Source: Actinomyces radicidentis
GTDB lineage: Bacteria > Actinomycetota > Actinomycetes > Actinomycetales > Actinomycetaceae
Direction of reading: 5' to 3'
NCBI RefSeq assembly: GCF_001553565.1
Contig: NZ_CP014228.1
Location: 2,852,001 to 2,916,000, forward strand
Length of the DNA stretch: 64,000 nucleotides
Position numbers and translations under genes: made by a program. The first letter of the stretch is position 1. Every line of letters starts with the position of its first letter. Under the pieces are notes generated by a model. The model had not been told where the DNA came from. It searched no databases and worked only from the letters and a program-made list of their open reading frames with translations. Shown here piece by piece: positions 1 through 11,919 of the stretch.

Positions 1-58
1 TCATGATGTCCCGATCTCGGCGAGGGGGCGAAGTCGAACCGGACTCAGCCTCGTCGGC

Positions 59-3019
<2,961 letters not shown>

Positions 3020-3338
3020 CGACGGAGGGCTCTCTTCCTGCTCGTGGCGTGGTGGGAGCGCCGCGCCGCCCGGGTGAGACGGTGACGCGCTCCTCGCTGA
3101 GGCCAGCCTATCGCCCGGAACGGCGCGGAACCGCTGCCGTCCGAGTCCTGGTCGGGCGACGCCCGTCACGTCCGAGGACGCCGCCGGCCCGCTTCCCGCG
3201 ACGGCGTCCGGCGGCGTCACCGGGGTCGCGCCGACGGGACCCGTCGCCCGCCCGCGCCGCCGTACCCAGGAGGCTCCCAGGAGACTCCCGTAGCCTGCCC
3301 ACTCCCGCCCGTACGATGACCGACGACGAGAGGCCCTC
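3020..3338. other. Divergent intergenic region leuS / nhaA
   Basis: These 319 bases between two divergent starts hold no convincing gene. Both 5' regions must be here. A TACGAT box at 3312-3317 lies 21 bases before the nhaA ATG and could be its -10 element. No clear -35 or operator was recognised. Confidence 0.5.
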
Positions 3339-4589
3339 ATGACCCCCGCCGCCCACCCGTCCCGCCCGCGCAACCCCTTCGCCGCCCTCGCCCACCGGCT
3401 CGAGTCCGAGGTCTTCTCCGGCCTGCTCATGGTGGCCGCCGCGCTCATCGCCCTGACCTGGGCGAACTCGCCGTGGCGCGGCGCCTACGAGTCGCTGTCC
3501 ACGACCGTCGTCGGCCCGCACGCGCTCCACCTCGACCTCGACCTGGCGACCTGGGCCGCCGACGGCCTCCTGGCCGTGTTCTTCTTCGTCGTGGGCCTCG
3601 AGCTCAAGCAGGAGATGGTGGTGGGATCGCTGCGCGACCTGCGCGAGGCGGCCCTGCCCATGCTCGCCGCCGTCTTCGGCATGGCCGGACCGGCGGTGGT
3701 CTACACCGCCGTCCAGCTCGTCGGCTCGGGGGACGTGTCCGGCTGGGCCGTCCCGACGGCGACCGACATCGCCTTCGCCGTCGCCGTCCTGTCGATCTTC
3801 GGCAAGGGCATGCCGCCGGCGGCCCGCACCTTCCTCCTCACCCTCGCCGTCGTCGACGACCTCCTCGCGATCATCGTCATCGCCGTCTTCTTCTCGCACG
3901 GCCTCAACGTCCTGGCGCTCCTGGGGGCGCTCGCCGTGGTCGCCCTCTTCGGGCTGCTCGTCCAGCGGGGCGTCACGCACTGGTTCCTGCTCATCCCGCT
4001 CGGCGCGGTGGCCTGGTGGCTCATGCACGCCTCCGGGGTGCACGCCACCATCGCGGGCGTCCTCCTCGGTCTCACCGTCCCGGCGCGCCCGACCCGCCGC
4101 GAGCCGACCGGGATGACGGCCCGCTTCACGCACCTCGTGCACCCGTTCAGCGCCGGGATCGCGCTGCCGCTCTTCGCCCTCATGGCGGCGGGCGTCAACC
4201 TCGTCGACGCCGGCGGCCTCGGCCAGGTCCTCACCGACCCGGTGGCGGTCGGCGTCTACCTCGGCCTGCCGCTCGGCAAGATCCTGGGCATCTGGGGTTC
4301 GGTCGTCGTCCTCACCCGCTTCACGGGGCTGCGGCTGGGCCACGGAGTCGACACGCCCGACGTCCTGGGCCTGGCGACGATCGCCGGGATCGGATTCACG
4401 GTCTCGCTCCTCATCGCCGGGCTGGCCTTCGGCGAGGGGTCGACGATGGAGCACGCGCGCGCCGCGGTCCTGCTGGGCACGGCGATCAGCGCGGTGCTCG
4501 GCGCCGTCCTCCTGCAGGTGCGCGTGCGCACGCACCGTCGCGGAACGCCGTCGGCCCGCACGGGCACCATTCACGTCCGTCGGCACTGA
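3339..4589 (+). CDS. nhaA: Na+/H+ antiporter NhaA
   Basis: This inner-membrane antiporter exchanges cytoplasmic Na+ (or Li+) for external protons, giving salt and alkaline-pH tolerance. The family's functional residues are visible: TDIAFA at residues 142-147 with the aspartate of the unwound helix, VDD at 172-174 with the paired ion-binding aspartates, and a lysine in GLPLGKILG of the late helix. About 11-12 hydrophobic segments span 416 residues, a normal length for the family. GAGAGG lies seven bases before the ATG. The Arg/His-rich tail is probably cytoplasmic. It is a single-gene unit closed by a strong hairpin at 4627-4666. Confidence 0.96.
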   Translation: MTPAAHPSRPRNPFAALAHRLESEVFSGLLMVAAALIALTWANSPWRGAYESLSTTVVGPHALHLDLDLATWAADGLLAVFFFVVGLELKQEMVVGSLRDLREAALPMLAAVFGMAGPAVVYTAVQLVGSGDVSGWAVPTATDIAFAVAVLSIFGKGMPPAARTFLLTLAVVDDLLAIIVIAVFFSHGLNVLALLGALAVVALFGLLVQRGVTHWFLLIPLGAVAWWLMHASGVHATIAGVLLGLTVPARPTRREPTGMTARFTHLVHPFSAGIALPLFALMAAGVNLVDAGGLGQVLTDPVAVGVYLGLPLGKILGIWGSVVVLTRFTGLRLGHGVDTPDVLGLATIAGIGFTVSLLIAGLAFGEGSTMEHARAAVLLGTAISAVLGAVLLQVRVRTHRRGTPSARTGTIHVRRH

Positions 4590-4626
4590 TCCCCACGGAG
4601 GTCGGCCACCGACCGCCCCGAGCACA

Positions 4627-4666
4627 GGAGGAGAGCCCCGCAGCAGACGCTGCGGGGCCCTCCTCC
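4627..4666. terminator. Bidirectional terminator nhaA / HIT gene
   Basis: CCCCGCAGC (4636-4644) pairs perfectly with GCTGCGGGG (4649-4657) around the loop AGAC. The stem can be extended by GGAGGAG pairing with CTCCTCC. It sits between the convergent nhaA and HIT genes and can serve both. Confidence 0.8.
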
Positions 4667-4706
4667 GTCGTCGGCCGCCCGGACGACGTCGGGTGCCGGG
4701 CGCGGC

Positions 4707-5174
4707 TCAGGCCAGGGCGGCCGAGCCCAGCTCGGCGGGCACGTTCGCGCCCCAGCCGTCCTCGACGAGCCCGGCGCGCAGCTCGGTCATGGCGGCGTCG
4801 AGGTCGTCGGCCTCGGCCGCCGCGGCGCTGGACGGGTTGACGTCGGAGGCCTGGTGGAGCGGCAGGACGTGGACGTGCAGGTGGGGCACGTCGAGCCCGA
4901 CGACGATGATCCCCGGGCGGACGGCGTCGAAGACGCGGACCTGGGTGGCGGCGATGCGCTGCGCGACGACGGCGAGGTGCGCAACGGTCTTCTCCGGGGC
5001 GTCGACGTAGGACTCGATCTCCTCGCGGGGGACGACGAGGACGTGACCGCGCGTCTGCGGCTCGATGGTCGCGAAGGCGACGCAGACGTCGTCGGCCCAC
5101 ACGAAGCGGCCGGGGATCTCCCCGTTGATGATCCTGGTGAAGACGGTCGGCTCGGACCTCTCAGCGCTGCTCAT
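4707..5174 (-). CDS. HIT-family nucleotide hydrolase or transferase
   Basis: This is a histidine-triad protein of 155 residues, the normal size for the Hint/Fhit branch. The triad H-x-H-x-H-x-x is visible as PHLHVHVLP, with histidines at 98, 100 and 102. The central histidine is the nucleophile that becomes nucleotidylated. Such enzymes hydrolyse AMP-lysine, phosphoramidates or dinucleoside polyphosphates. The sequence does not show which. It is convergent with nhaA and separated from the downstream-strand DtxR gene by a short gap. Confidence 0.93.
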   Translation of the reverse strand: MSSAERSEPTVFTRIINGEIPGRFVWADDVCVAFATIEPQTRGHVLVVPREEIESYVDAPEKTVAHLAVVAQRIAATQVRVFDAVRPGIIVVGLDVPHLHVHVLPLHQASDVNPSSAAAAEADDLDAAMTELRAGLVEDGWGANVPAELGSAALA

Positions 5175-5215
5175 GGCCCGAGCCTAGCGAGACCGGGCGC
5201 AGGCGGAGCGGCCGC

Positions 5216-5989
5216 TCAGCGGGCGCGCTCGTCGAGCACCCAGAGGCTGCCGACGGCGACGGTCGCCGTCTCCTGCTCCGGCCGTGGGGCGCCGACGGGC
5301 AGGACGGCGCGCAGGACGCTAGATCGGCGCCGCGCGGACCGTCCGCTGCGGCCGGTCGCCTCCCCGGCGGCGGGAGAGGAGGCCGCGACCCGGTCGACGA
5401 CGGTGACGGGCGTGTCCAGCCCGATGCCGGCGGCGGCGAGCTCGCGCAGGGTGGCGACGTCGTCGAGGATCCGACCGACGACGCCCGTCTGCCCGACGCG
5501 CAGGGTGTCGACGCTGCGCAGCGCCGGCTGGACGCAGGTGCCGTCCGGCGCGGGGACCGGATCGCCGTGGGGGTCGCGCACCGGGTGGTCGAGCGCCTCG
5601 TCCAGGGCGGTGAGGAGACGGTCGGAGACGGCGTGCTCGAGGACCTCGGCCTCGTCGTGGACCTCGTCCCAGGTCAGTCCCAGGCGCTCGACGAGGTAGG
5701 TCTCGAGCAGCCGGTGCCGGCGCACCGTCGAGGTGGCGAGGGCGTGGCCGCGCTCGGTGAGGGTGACGGCCTTGTAGGGCTCGTGGACGAGGAGCCCGGC
5801 CTCGACGAGGCGGGTCACGTTCTCCGAGGCGGTCGAGGGCGCGACGCCCATGCGGCGGGCGAGGCCGGTGATGGAGGCGCCGGGCCCGCCCCACTCGGAG
5901 GCGGACCAGACGGCCTTGAGGTAGTCCTGGGTGACGGCGGAGTCGCCGGTCCCGGCGGGAGGGGCGGGGGTGCGGGCGTCTCGGGCCAT
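5216..5989 (-). CDS. DtxR/MntR-family metal-dependent repressor
   Basis: This is a metalloregulator of iron or manganese uptake genes. An N-terminal winged helix (ITGLARRMGVAPSTASENV, then LVHEPYKAVTLTERG) is followed by the dimerisation / metal-binding region with HRLLETYLVERLG, WDEVHDEAEVLEHAVS and an HPxxDPHGDPVP loop, all hallmarks of the family. The C-terminus (to residue 257) resembles the SH3-like FeoA domain but carries an Arg-rich insertion. The ATG at 5989 has the strong site CAGGAGGAGAC. The frame opens further to 6097, but the extension lacks family similarity. Metal specificity (Fe or Mn) cannot be read from sequence alone. Confidence 0.9.
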   Translation of the reverse strand: MARDARTPAPPAGTGDSAVTQDYLKAVWSASEWGGPGASITGLARRMGVAPSTASENVTRLVEAGLLVHEPYKAVTLTERGHALATSTVRRHRLLETYLVERLGLTWDEVHDEAEVLEHAVSDRLLTALDEALDHPVRDPHGDPVPAPDGTCVQPALRSVDTLRVGQTGVVGRILDDVATLRELAAAGIGLDTPVTVVDRVAASSPAAGEATGRSGRSARRRSSVLRAVLPVGAPRPEQETATVAVGSLWVLDERAR

Positions 5990-6116
5990 GTCTCCTCCTG
6001 ACCGTCGGTGTGCGGGGCCATTGTGCACCCCGCCGGGCCAGCCGCCGCGTGGCACTGGGTCCGCCGCGTGGCACCGCGTCCGCCGTGCGCGTCGCACCGG
6101 TCGCCGACGGCGCGCG

Positions 6117-8081
6117 TCAGTCGGCCGCGGCGGTGGACGACGCGGTCGCGGTCGCGGCGGCGCCCTGCCCCGTCGTCCCGGCCGCGGGCACCGGCTGCCA
6201 GGCGCCGACCGTCACCGAGGCGTCGGTGTGGACGACGACGGCGCGCCAGGCGAGCAGGTCGCCGTCGGTGGAGAAGGACAGGACGTGCAGGTAGGCGTCC
6301 TGGGTGACGGCGCCGAGCGAGGTGCCGCCCTTGCCGGCCCCGCTGATGAGGGCGGCCACGGGCCCGTCCTGCCCCTGGGTGACGCTCATCCCGCGCTCCT
6401 GGTGGACGTGCCCGGCCAGGAGCAGCGGCGTGCACCCGGAGGCCTGCATGGGAGCGAAGGTGTAGGGCTCGTGGATGAGCATGACGTCGACCCGGAGGCC
6501 GGCCGCCAGCGAGTCGCAGGCGACGGTGCTGAGCCGCGTCCCGAGCTGCTCGACGGTCTCGTCGCCGCGCTGCCGGGTGCCGGAGGCGTCGGTGCGCTCG
6601 GCGTCGACGTCGCCGAGCACGGTGAGCCCGGCGACCTTCTGGACGGTGCCGTCGGTGACCGTCCAGCCCATGGCGCGCAGGCGGGCGGCGGTGTCCGCGG
6701 AGTCGTGGTTGCCGATGGTGGCGACGCGGGCGGTGCCGCGCGGCACGGCCCGGTCGAGGGCGTCCACGCAGACCTGCTCGGCGGAGGAGCCCGTCATCGT
6801 GAGGTCGCCGTCGTCCATGTGGACCGCCGCGCCGGAGACCTCGTCGAGGGTTCCGGCCAGGGCGATCATGTCGAGGTTGCAGTGCAGGTCGGTGCTCATG
6901 ACGGCAGTGATGGCGCCGTCCTGGCCGGTGGTGAGGGCGCCAGTGGTGCGCGGGGTCGAGCTCGCGGAGGCGGTAGCGTCGTCGCCCGGGCTCGCGCTGG
7001 GGTCAAGGCTCGCGGTCGCCGGCTCCGAGGCGGTGGGGGCGGGCGAGGCGACCTGCCCGGTGAGGCGCTCGCGGGCGAGGGCCGTGGCCGCGGCGGAGGC
7101 GACGGCGTCGTCGTCGACCTCGCCGTCCGAGGCGGTGACGGTGGTGGTGCCGCCGACGGCCTGCGAGGCCGCCCAGGCGGCGCGGAGGTTGGCCTCGGCG
7201 GCGGTGTAGAAGCGCTCGTCCTCGTCGAGGAAGGTCTTGACGCGCGGACCGTAGGCCTCGATGACGTCGGCGACGCGGCCGGAGACCCGGGCGTCGGCGA
7301 GGGCCGTGCCGGACAGCACGTCGAGGGTGCTCCCCTGCGGAGTGCCGGCGGTGAGCCGCGGGACGAGCAGGGCGGCGACGGCGACCGCCGTGGTGGAGGC
7401 GACGAGCGCGGAGGCGGGTCCGCGGGACAGGCCGGCGCGCACGCCGTCGCGCAGGCGTCCGCGGGCGGCGAGCCGACCGGCCGCGGCGAGGGAGAGCACG
7501 ATCGACTCGAGGAGCCCGGCGCGGCGCAGGGCGTCGGCGGCGAGGGCCCGGACGCCGGCCTCGATGGTGGGCTCGGGGTGGCTGATGAGGTTGACGTAGG
7601 CGGCGCCGTCGGAGGACAGGTCCAGGCCGGCGCTCGTAGAGGACACGGCCGAGTCGTCGCCGGCAGCGGGGATCTCGCCGAGGACGACGTCGACGCCGAG
7701 CGGCGCCACGGGCGAGTCCAGGGAGACCGATCCGACGGGTCCGAGGTCGAGGGAGACGGAGGAGTCCAGGGTCGTCGACCAGTCGGCCTCGTGCGGGCCG
7801 ACGGGCGAGGAGCCGCTCGCGGTGACGACGCCGAGCAGGAGGCTGAGCGTGCCTGTGACGAGGAGCAGGGCGCTCGTGCGCACGACCCTGCGGAAGGCGA
7901 CGGTGCGGGCGTCCCAGAAGCGGGTGAGGGCGCCGTGGACGCGGGCGACCGCGTCGCGCAGCGGACCGCGGCCGGGACCCGCCTCGAGACGGCGGACCCG
8001 GCCCGGGGCGCGGGGAGTCGACGCGGCGTCCGCCTCGGGGGCGGTCCGCCGCGTCGGGTGCTCGGGCGAGTCTCCGGTCAC
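6117..8081 (-). CDS. Membrane-anchored metallophosphoesterase
   Basis: This 654-residue protein has a C-terminal calcineurin-like phosphoesterase domain. Metal-site motifs appear in order: STDLHCN, DDGDLT, GNHDSAD, LIHEP and GHVHQE. Near residue 60 is a hydrophobic segment (LLLVTGTLSLLLGVV), with a second around residue 210, so the catalytic domain is probably outside the cytoplasm. A Pro/Ala/Ser/Thr-rich linker precedes it. The GTG at 8081 is chosen because ACTGAGGAG lies ten bases upstream. Codons further upstream belong to the HAD gene in another frame. It follows the HAD gene by only 14 bases, so the two are co-transcribed. The substrate is unknown. Confidence 0.88.
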   Translation of the reverse strand: MTGDSPEHPTRRTAPEADAASTPRAPGRVRRLEAGPGRGPLRDAVARVHGALTRFWDARTVAFRRVVRTSALLLVTGTLSLLLGVVTASGSSPVGPHEADWSTTLDSSVSLDLGPVGSVSLDSPVAPLGVDVVLGEIPAAGDDSAVSSTSAGLDLSSDGAAYVNLISHPEPTIEAGVRALAADALRRAGLLESIVLSLAAAGRLAARGRLRDGVRAGLSRGPASALVASTTAVAVAALLVPRLTAGTPQGSTLDVLSGTALADARVSGRVADVIEAYGPRVKTFLDEDERFYTAAEANLRAAWAASQAVGGTTTVTASDGEVDDDAVASAAATALARERLTGQVASPAPTASEPATASLDPSASPGDDATASASSTPRTTGALTTGQDGAITAVMSTDLHCNLDMIALAGTLDEVSGAAVHMDDGDLTMTGSSAEQVCVDALDRAVPRGTARVATIGNHDSADTAARLRAMGWTVTDGTVQKVAGLTVLGDVDAERTDASGTRQRGDETVEQLGTRLSTVACDSLAAGLRVDVMLIHEPYTFAPMQASGCTPLLLAGHVHQERGMSVTQGQDGPVAALISGAGKGGTSLGAVTQDAYLHVLSFSTDGDLLAWRAVVVHTDASVTVGAWQPVPAAGTTGQGAAATATASSTAAAD

Positions 8082-8095
8082 CTGGCGGGCGCTCC

Positions 8096-8950
8096 TCAGT
8101 GGCGGGCCGCGGCGAGGCGGGCGGCGAGCTCGGTGACGTAGGCGGCGGTGTCCTCCCAGCCGGTGACGGCGTGGCAGGGGACGCCGAGGGCCTTGACCGG
8201 GTAGTCGTTGCCGGCAGGGTCGAGGCGGTCCCCGACGAAGAGCGTGTCGTCCAGGGCGATGCCGGTGACCTCGGCGAGACGGCGCATGCCGTAGGCCTTG
8301 TCGACGCCCTTGAGGGTGATGTCGACGCTGGTGGAGCCGCCGGAGCGGACCTCGAGCTCGGGCAGGTGGGGGGCGACGGCGTCGCGCAGTGCGGACTTCT
8401 TCTCCCCCGTGGGGTCCCAGGCGCGCTTGGCGTCGACAGGGGCCTCCTGGCCGAGGGCGGAGAAGGTGATCTGGCTGCCGCGGTCCTCGAGGACGGGCCC
8501 CCAGGTCTCCGTCTCCCACAGGCCCAGGCGGCGGGCCTCGCGCTCGACGATGGCGAAGCCCTCGGTGATCTGCTCGGGGGTGAGGTCGTTGGCGTACTCG
8601 AGGGTCCAGCCGGCGAGCGCGTCGGAGTCAGCGGTGCCGGAGGCGGGGCCCTCGTAGCGGTAGTAGCGGGTGCCGCAGGTGGGCATGAGGTGGAGGCGGG
8701 TGAGCTCGGCGGGGGTCGCGTCGATGCGGGCGAGGACCTGGTCGCGGAACTGGTTGATCTGGCCGCCCGAGATGACGCAGACGGGCACGACGTCGAGGAG
8801 GGCGCGCAGCGCCGCGGCCATGGGGTCGGGGACGGGCGACTTCGAGGGTGCGAGGGTGTCGTCCAGGTCGAAGGCGACGAGGGCGGGCAGGGCCTCGGGG
8901 TCGGCGGTCGTCAGCGAGGACGCCGAGGGAGTGCTGGGCTGGTCGGTCAT
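8096..8950 (-). CDS. HAD-superfamily (IIB) phosphatase, phosphomannomutase-like
   Basis: HAD motif I is FDLDDTLAPS near residue 28. Motif II is the SGG of VCVISGGQ. The C-terminal FVGDRLDPAGND carries the motif IV acidic residues, and the TLKGVDKAYG lysine region is typical of Cof/PMM-like members. At 284 residues with a C2-type cap it is a normal member. It probably dephosphorylates a sugar phosphate in the cytoplasm. The ATG at 8950 is the first with full homology but lacks a strong ribosome site. It stands just after a 24-bp inverted repeat. It is transcribed towards the metallophosphoesterase gene. Confidence 0.88.
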   Translation of the reverse strand: MTDQPSTPSASSLTTADPEALPALVAFDLDDTLAPSKSPVPDPMAAALRALLDVVPVCVISGGQINQFRDQVLARIDATPAELTRLHLMPTCGTRYYRYEGPASGTADSDALAGWTLEYANDLTPEQITEGFAIVEREARRLGLWETETWGPVLEDRGSQITFSALGQEAPVDAKRAWDPTGEKKSALRDAVAPHLPELEVRSGGSTSVDITLKGVDKAYGMRRLAEVTGIALDDTLFVGDRLDPAGNDYPVKALGVPCHAVTGWEDTAAYVTELAARLAAARH

Positions 8951-8959
8951 GGTGGCATT

Positions 8960-9010
8960 GTGACGCACCCGGCCCGGACGGTGGTTCACCGTCCGGGCCG
9001 GGTGCGTCAC
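8960..9010. terminator. 24-bp perfect hairpin after metS
   Basis: The 24 bases 8960-8983 are the exact reverse complement of 8987-9010, with a GTT loop. The stem is GC-rich and no T tract follows on either strand. It lies 33 bases after the metS stop and ten bases before the HAD start codon on the same strand. It could terminate metP-metS or act as a leader structure for the HAD gene. Confidence 0.6.
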
Positions 9011-9042
9011 GTCGTCGTGCGACGACGGGTGCGTCGCTGCGC

Positions 9043-9216
9043 TCAGCCGAGCTGGGCGCCCTCGCGCATGTGGGCGTGGGCGCGCTCGAAGGCCGCGGCG
9101 CGCGCCTCGTCCTCCTCGCGGCGGCCGCGCACGATGAGCGCGGTGACGGAGACGGCGAGACCGCCCCAGATGATGATCGTGGCGACCAGCATGAGGATGA
9201 GGGCCGATCCGGTCAT
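9043..9216 (-). CDS. metS: MetS-type small subunit of NSS amino-acid importer
   Basis: This is a 57-residue protein. One transmembrane helix (ALILMLVATIIIWGGLAVSV) is followed by a charged tail rich in Arg, Glu and Ala. The small partner of the corynebacterial methionine/alanine importer MetP has this layout and this position. The start ATG is one base past the metP stop (TGACATG), so translation is coupled. The protein is too short for ordinary gene-length cut-offs. Function is inferred from the partner gene and topology. Confidence 0.85.
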   Translation of the reverse strand: MTGSALILMLVATIIIWGGLAVSVTALIVRGRREEDEARAAAFERAHAHMREGAQLG

Positions 9217-9217
9217 G

Positions 9218-10771
9218 TCACCTCACCCCCTCGAGGACGTCGAGGTCGACGGGCTTGAAGCCGTCCACCTTCGTGCGCCACGGGGCGGCCGTGAAGACGG
9301 CGACGAGGACGGCGCCGAGCAGGAGCATGCCCCAGCCGAAGACGCCCTCGAGGTGGCGCGGGTAGCTCGGCTCATAGCCGCTGGTGGCGTAGCCCCACAG
9401 CGCCTGGACGAACATGAAGCCGAGGAGGAGCGGGACGACGAACTCGATCATGACGCGCCACCAGGCGCCCACGATCCGGGTCTCGGAGACGAGGTTGAGA
9501 TGACGCTGGAGGCGCTTGGTGCGGCGCAGGACCCAGCCGACGCCGATGCACATGACGATCGCGGAGAACACCACGCCGATGTTGTTGATGTAGGCGTCGA
9601 CGACGTCGAGGTCGTAGAGCCCCGAGGCCGTCCCGAAGAGCACGAAGGAGAGCACGGCGGCCGGCAGGCCTGAGATCAGCGTGGCCTTGGGGATCGACCA
9701 GCCGAACTTCTCCGCGACGGCGGGGACGACCACCTGGATGATCGAGATGAAGGAGGTCAGGCCCGCCATGAAGAAGGAGCCGAAGAAGAGGACGCCGAAG
9801 ATCGCGCCGCCGGGCATCTGGGAGATGACGGTCGGGAAGGTGACGAAGGAGAGCGTCGGGCCGGCGATGCCGTCGAGCTGGTCGACGGTGGTGCCCTGCG
9901 CGTGCGCCATGAAGCCGAGGGTCGCGAAGACGCCGATGCCGGCGAGGAGCTCGAAGGAGGAGTTGGCGAAGGCGGCCACGAAGCCGGTGCCCACGAGGTT
10001 GGAGCGCGGCTTGAGGTAGGAGGCGTAGGTGAGCATGATGCCGAAGCCCACGGACAGGGAGAAGAAGATCTGGCCGAAGGCCGCCATCCACACCTTGTAG
10101 CTGCCCAGGGCGTCCCACTGCGGGGTGAACAGGGCGTTGAGGCCGTTGGTGGCGCCGGGGAGCATGATCGCCCGGATCACCAGGATCGTGAACATGACGA
10201 CGAGGAGCGGTAGGAAGACCTTGTTCGCCTTCTCGATGCCGTTGGTGACGCCTCGGGCGACGGTGAACAGGCCGAAGGCCCACACGAGGAGCAGGGGGAT
10301 GATGACCCCGTGGATCGGGGTGGCCGAGTAAGCCGGCGTGTCCCCGAGGCCGATGTAGCCGTAGAAGAAGCCCTTCGCGTCGTCGCCCCAGGCGAGGTTG
10401 AACGAGTAGAGCATGTAGCGCAGGGACCAGGCCACGATGACTGCGTAGTACGTCATGATGACGAAGTTGATGAAGACCTGCCACCAGCCGAGCCACTCGA
10501 AACGGCGCGCGAGACGGCGGAAGACGGCCGGCGCGGAGCCGCGGAAGCGGTGGCCGAGGGCGTAGTCGAGCAGCAGTACCGGGATGCCCGCGAGGAGCAG
10601 GGCGACGATGTAGGGGACCATGAAGGCCCCGCCGCCGTTGGAGTAGGCGACGCCGGGGAAGCGCCAGATGTTGCCCAGGCCGATGGCGGAGCCGATGGCC
10701 GCCATGAGGAAGCCGAGCTGGCCGGACCACTGCTCGCGCTCGGGCGCGGCCGCTTTGGGTGAGGTGGACAT
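9218..10771 (-). CDS. metP: Neurotransmitter:sodium symporter (MetP-like)
   Basis: This is a sodium-coupled amino-acid importer of the LeuT fold in the cytoplasmic membrane. The N-terminal GAIGLGNIWRFP-type motif is visible as GSAIGLGNIWRFPG, the unwound TM1 that binds Na+ and substrate. About 12 hydrophobic helices span 517 residues. The coupled metS gene points to methionine or alanine as substrate (established for Corynebacterium MetP, inferred here). The ATG at 10771 has AAGAGG upstream. The open frame continues to 10936 but adds no recognisable sequence. It diverges from deoD. Confidence 0.93.
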   Translation of the reverse strand: MSTSPKAAAPEREQWSGQLGFLMAAIGSAIGLGNIWRFPGVAYSNGGGAFMVPYIVALLLAGIPVLLLDYALGHRFRGSAPAVFRRLARRFEWLGWWQVFINFVIMTYYAVIVAWSLRYMLYSFNLAWGDDAKGFFYGYIGLGDTPAYSATPIHGVIIPLLLVWAFGLFTVARGVTNGIEKANKVFLPLLVVMFTILVIRAIMLPGATNGLNALFTPQWDALGSYKVWMAAFGQIFFSLSVGFGIMLTYASYLKPRSNLVGTGFVAAFANSSFELLAGIGVFATLGFMAHAQGTTVDQLDGIAGPTLSFVTFPTVISQMPGGAIFGVLFFGSFFMAGLTSFISIIQVVVPAVAEKFGWSIPKATLISGLPAAVLSFVLFGTASGLYDLDVVDAYINNIGVVFSAIVMCIGVGWVLRRTKRLQRHLNLVSETRIVGAWWRVMIEFVVPLLLGFMFVQALWGYATSGYEPSYPRHLEGVFGWGMLLLGAVLVAVFTAAPWRTKVDGFKPVDLDVLEGVR

Positions 10772-11062
10772 GGAGAGGACCTCTTGTGAGGGGTAACCGT
10801 CGTACGCCGGCCGGGGCGGCCGCGCGCCGCTGACCTGCGCACGGGCGCAGGGACGCTGATGGCTCGCGAAGGTAGTCGTGACCACGTGTCGTGCAGATCG
10901 TGTCCCACGATCCGAGACCACTGTGCTGTGCGACACTGTGCCGGACTAGAGGCGCCCCTCCGGCACCCGTCGACCTCGCGCCCCGCGCGTCCCCGAGGAC
11001 GCCGACGGCGCCCGGAGCGCCCCGCACCCCCGCGGGCGCCACGCAGAACGAGAAGGAACCCC

Positions 11063-11779
11063 ATGGCCACCCCGCACATCGCCGCCGAGCCCGACGACTT
11101 CGCCCCCGCCGTCCTCATGCCCGGTGACCCCAAGCGCGCCCAGCGCATCGCCGAGGCCGTCCTCGACGGGCCCCGCCTCGTCTCCGACGTGCGCGGCATG
11201 CTCGGCTTCACCGGCACCCACGAGGGCAAGCCGCTCTCCGTCATGGGCTCCGGGATGGGCCAGCCCTCCTTCACCATCTACGCCACCGAGCTCTTCAGCC
11301 AGTTCGGCGTCCAGCGCATCATCCGCGTCGGCACCGCCGGCGGCATCGGCAAGGACGTCCACGTCGGCGACGTCGTCATCGCCACCGGCGCCCACACCGA
11401 CTCCGCCATGAACCAGCTGCGCGTCCCAGGCGTCAACTTCTCCGCCGTCGCCGACTTCCACCTCGCCCAGGCCGCCTGGGCCGAGGCCGAGGCCGCCGGC
11501 ATGACGGACCGCGTCCACGCCGGCACGATCATCTCGCGCGACCACTTCTACTTCACGCCCGAGGGCCAGACCGAGGCGCTCTCCCGCTACGGCACCCTCG
11601 CCGTCGAAATGGAGGCCGCGGCCCTGTACGGCACCGCCGCCGAGTACGGCACGCAGGCCCTCGCCGTCCTCACGATCTCGGACCACCTCCTCGACCACTC
11701 CGGGGACATGTCCGCCGAGGACCGCGAGACCCGTTTCCAGGACTCCCTGCGCCTCGCCGTCGCAGCCGCGCTCAGCTGA
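11063..11779 (+). CDS. deoD: Purine-nucleoside phosphorylase, DeoD type
   Basis: This cytoplasmic salvage enzyme cleaves purine (deoxy)nucleosides with phosphate to base and (deoxy)ribose 1-phosphate. The trimer/hexamer NP-I fold is evident: LMPGDPKRA at the N-terminus, GSGMGQPS, the phosphate-site stretch RVGTAGG, the ribose-binding VEMEAAALY, and catalytic aspartate in TISDHLLD. At 238 residues it has the usual length. ATG 11063 has AAGGA upstream. About 290 bases separate it from the divergent metP start, with no gene in that gap. It is a single-gene unit as far as visible. Confidence 0.96.
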   Translation: MATPHIAAEPDDFAPAVLMPGDPKRAQRIAEAVLDGPRLVSDVRGMLGFTGTHEGKPLSVMGSGMGQPSFTIYATELFSQFGVQRIIRVGTAGGIGKDVHVGDVVIATGAHTDSAMNQLRVPGVNFSAVADFHLAQAAWAEAEAAGMTDRVHAGTIISRDHFYFTPEGQTEALSRYGTLAVEMEAAALYGTAAEYGTQALAVLTISDHLLDHSGDMSAEDRETRFQDSLRLAVAAALS

Positions 11780-11906
11780 GGCAGACGCCCACACCGAGCG
11801 ACCAGGCAGGCCCTCGCGGAGCGCGACGCGCCGCAGGCAGGGCCCGGGGCGCGGCGTCGCGGCGAGCGTGGAGCGCGGCCGGCGCGCGGGTGCGCGCCCG
11901 GAGTCG

Positions 11907-11912
11907 TAGCCT
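11907..11912 (+). promoter_or_regulatory. -10 box of a leaderless hydrolase mRNA
   Basis: TAGCCT lies seven bases before ATG 11920. That spacing puts the transcription start at or next to the start codon. No Shine-Dalgarno sequence precedes this ATG. Leaderless transcripts of this form are common in actinobacteria. Confidence 0.6.
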
Positions 11913-11919
11913 GCGCTGC

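Noticed and set aside
3020-3448. N-terminal extension of leuS up to 3448
   Set aside because: The extra 143 codons are Arg/Gly/Pro-rich, do not match LeuRS, and would overlap the nhaA start region. The ATG at 3019 fits the family.
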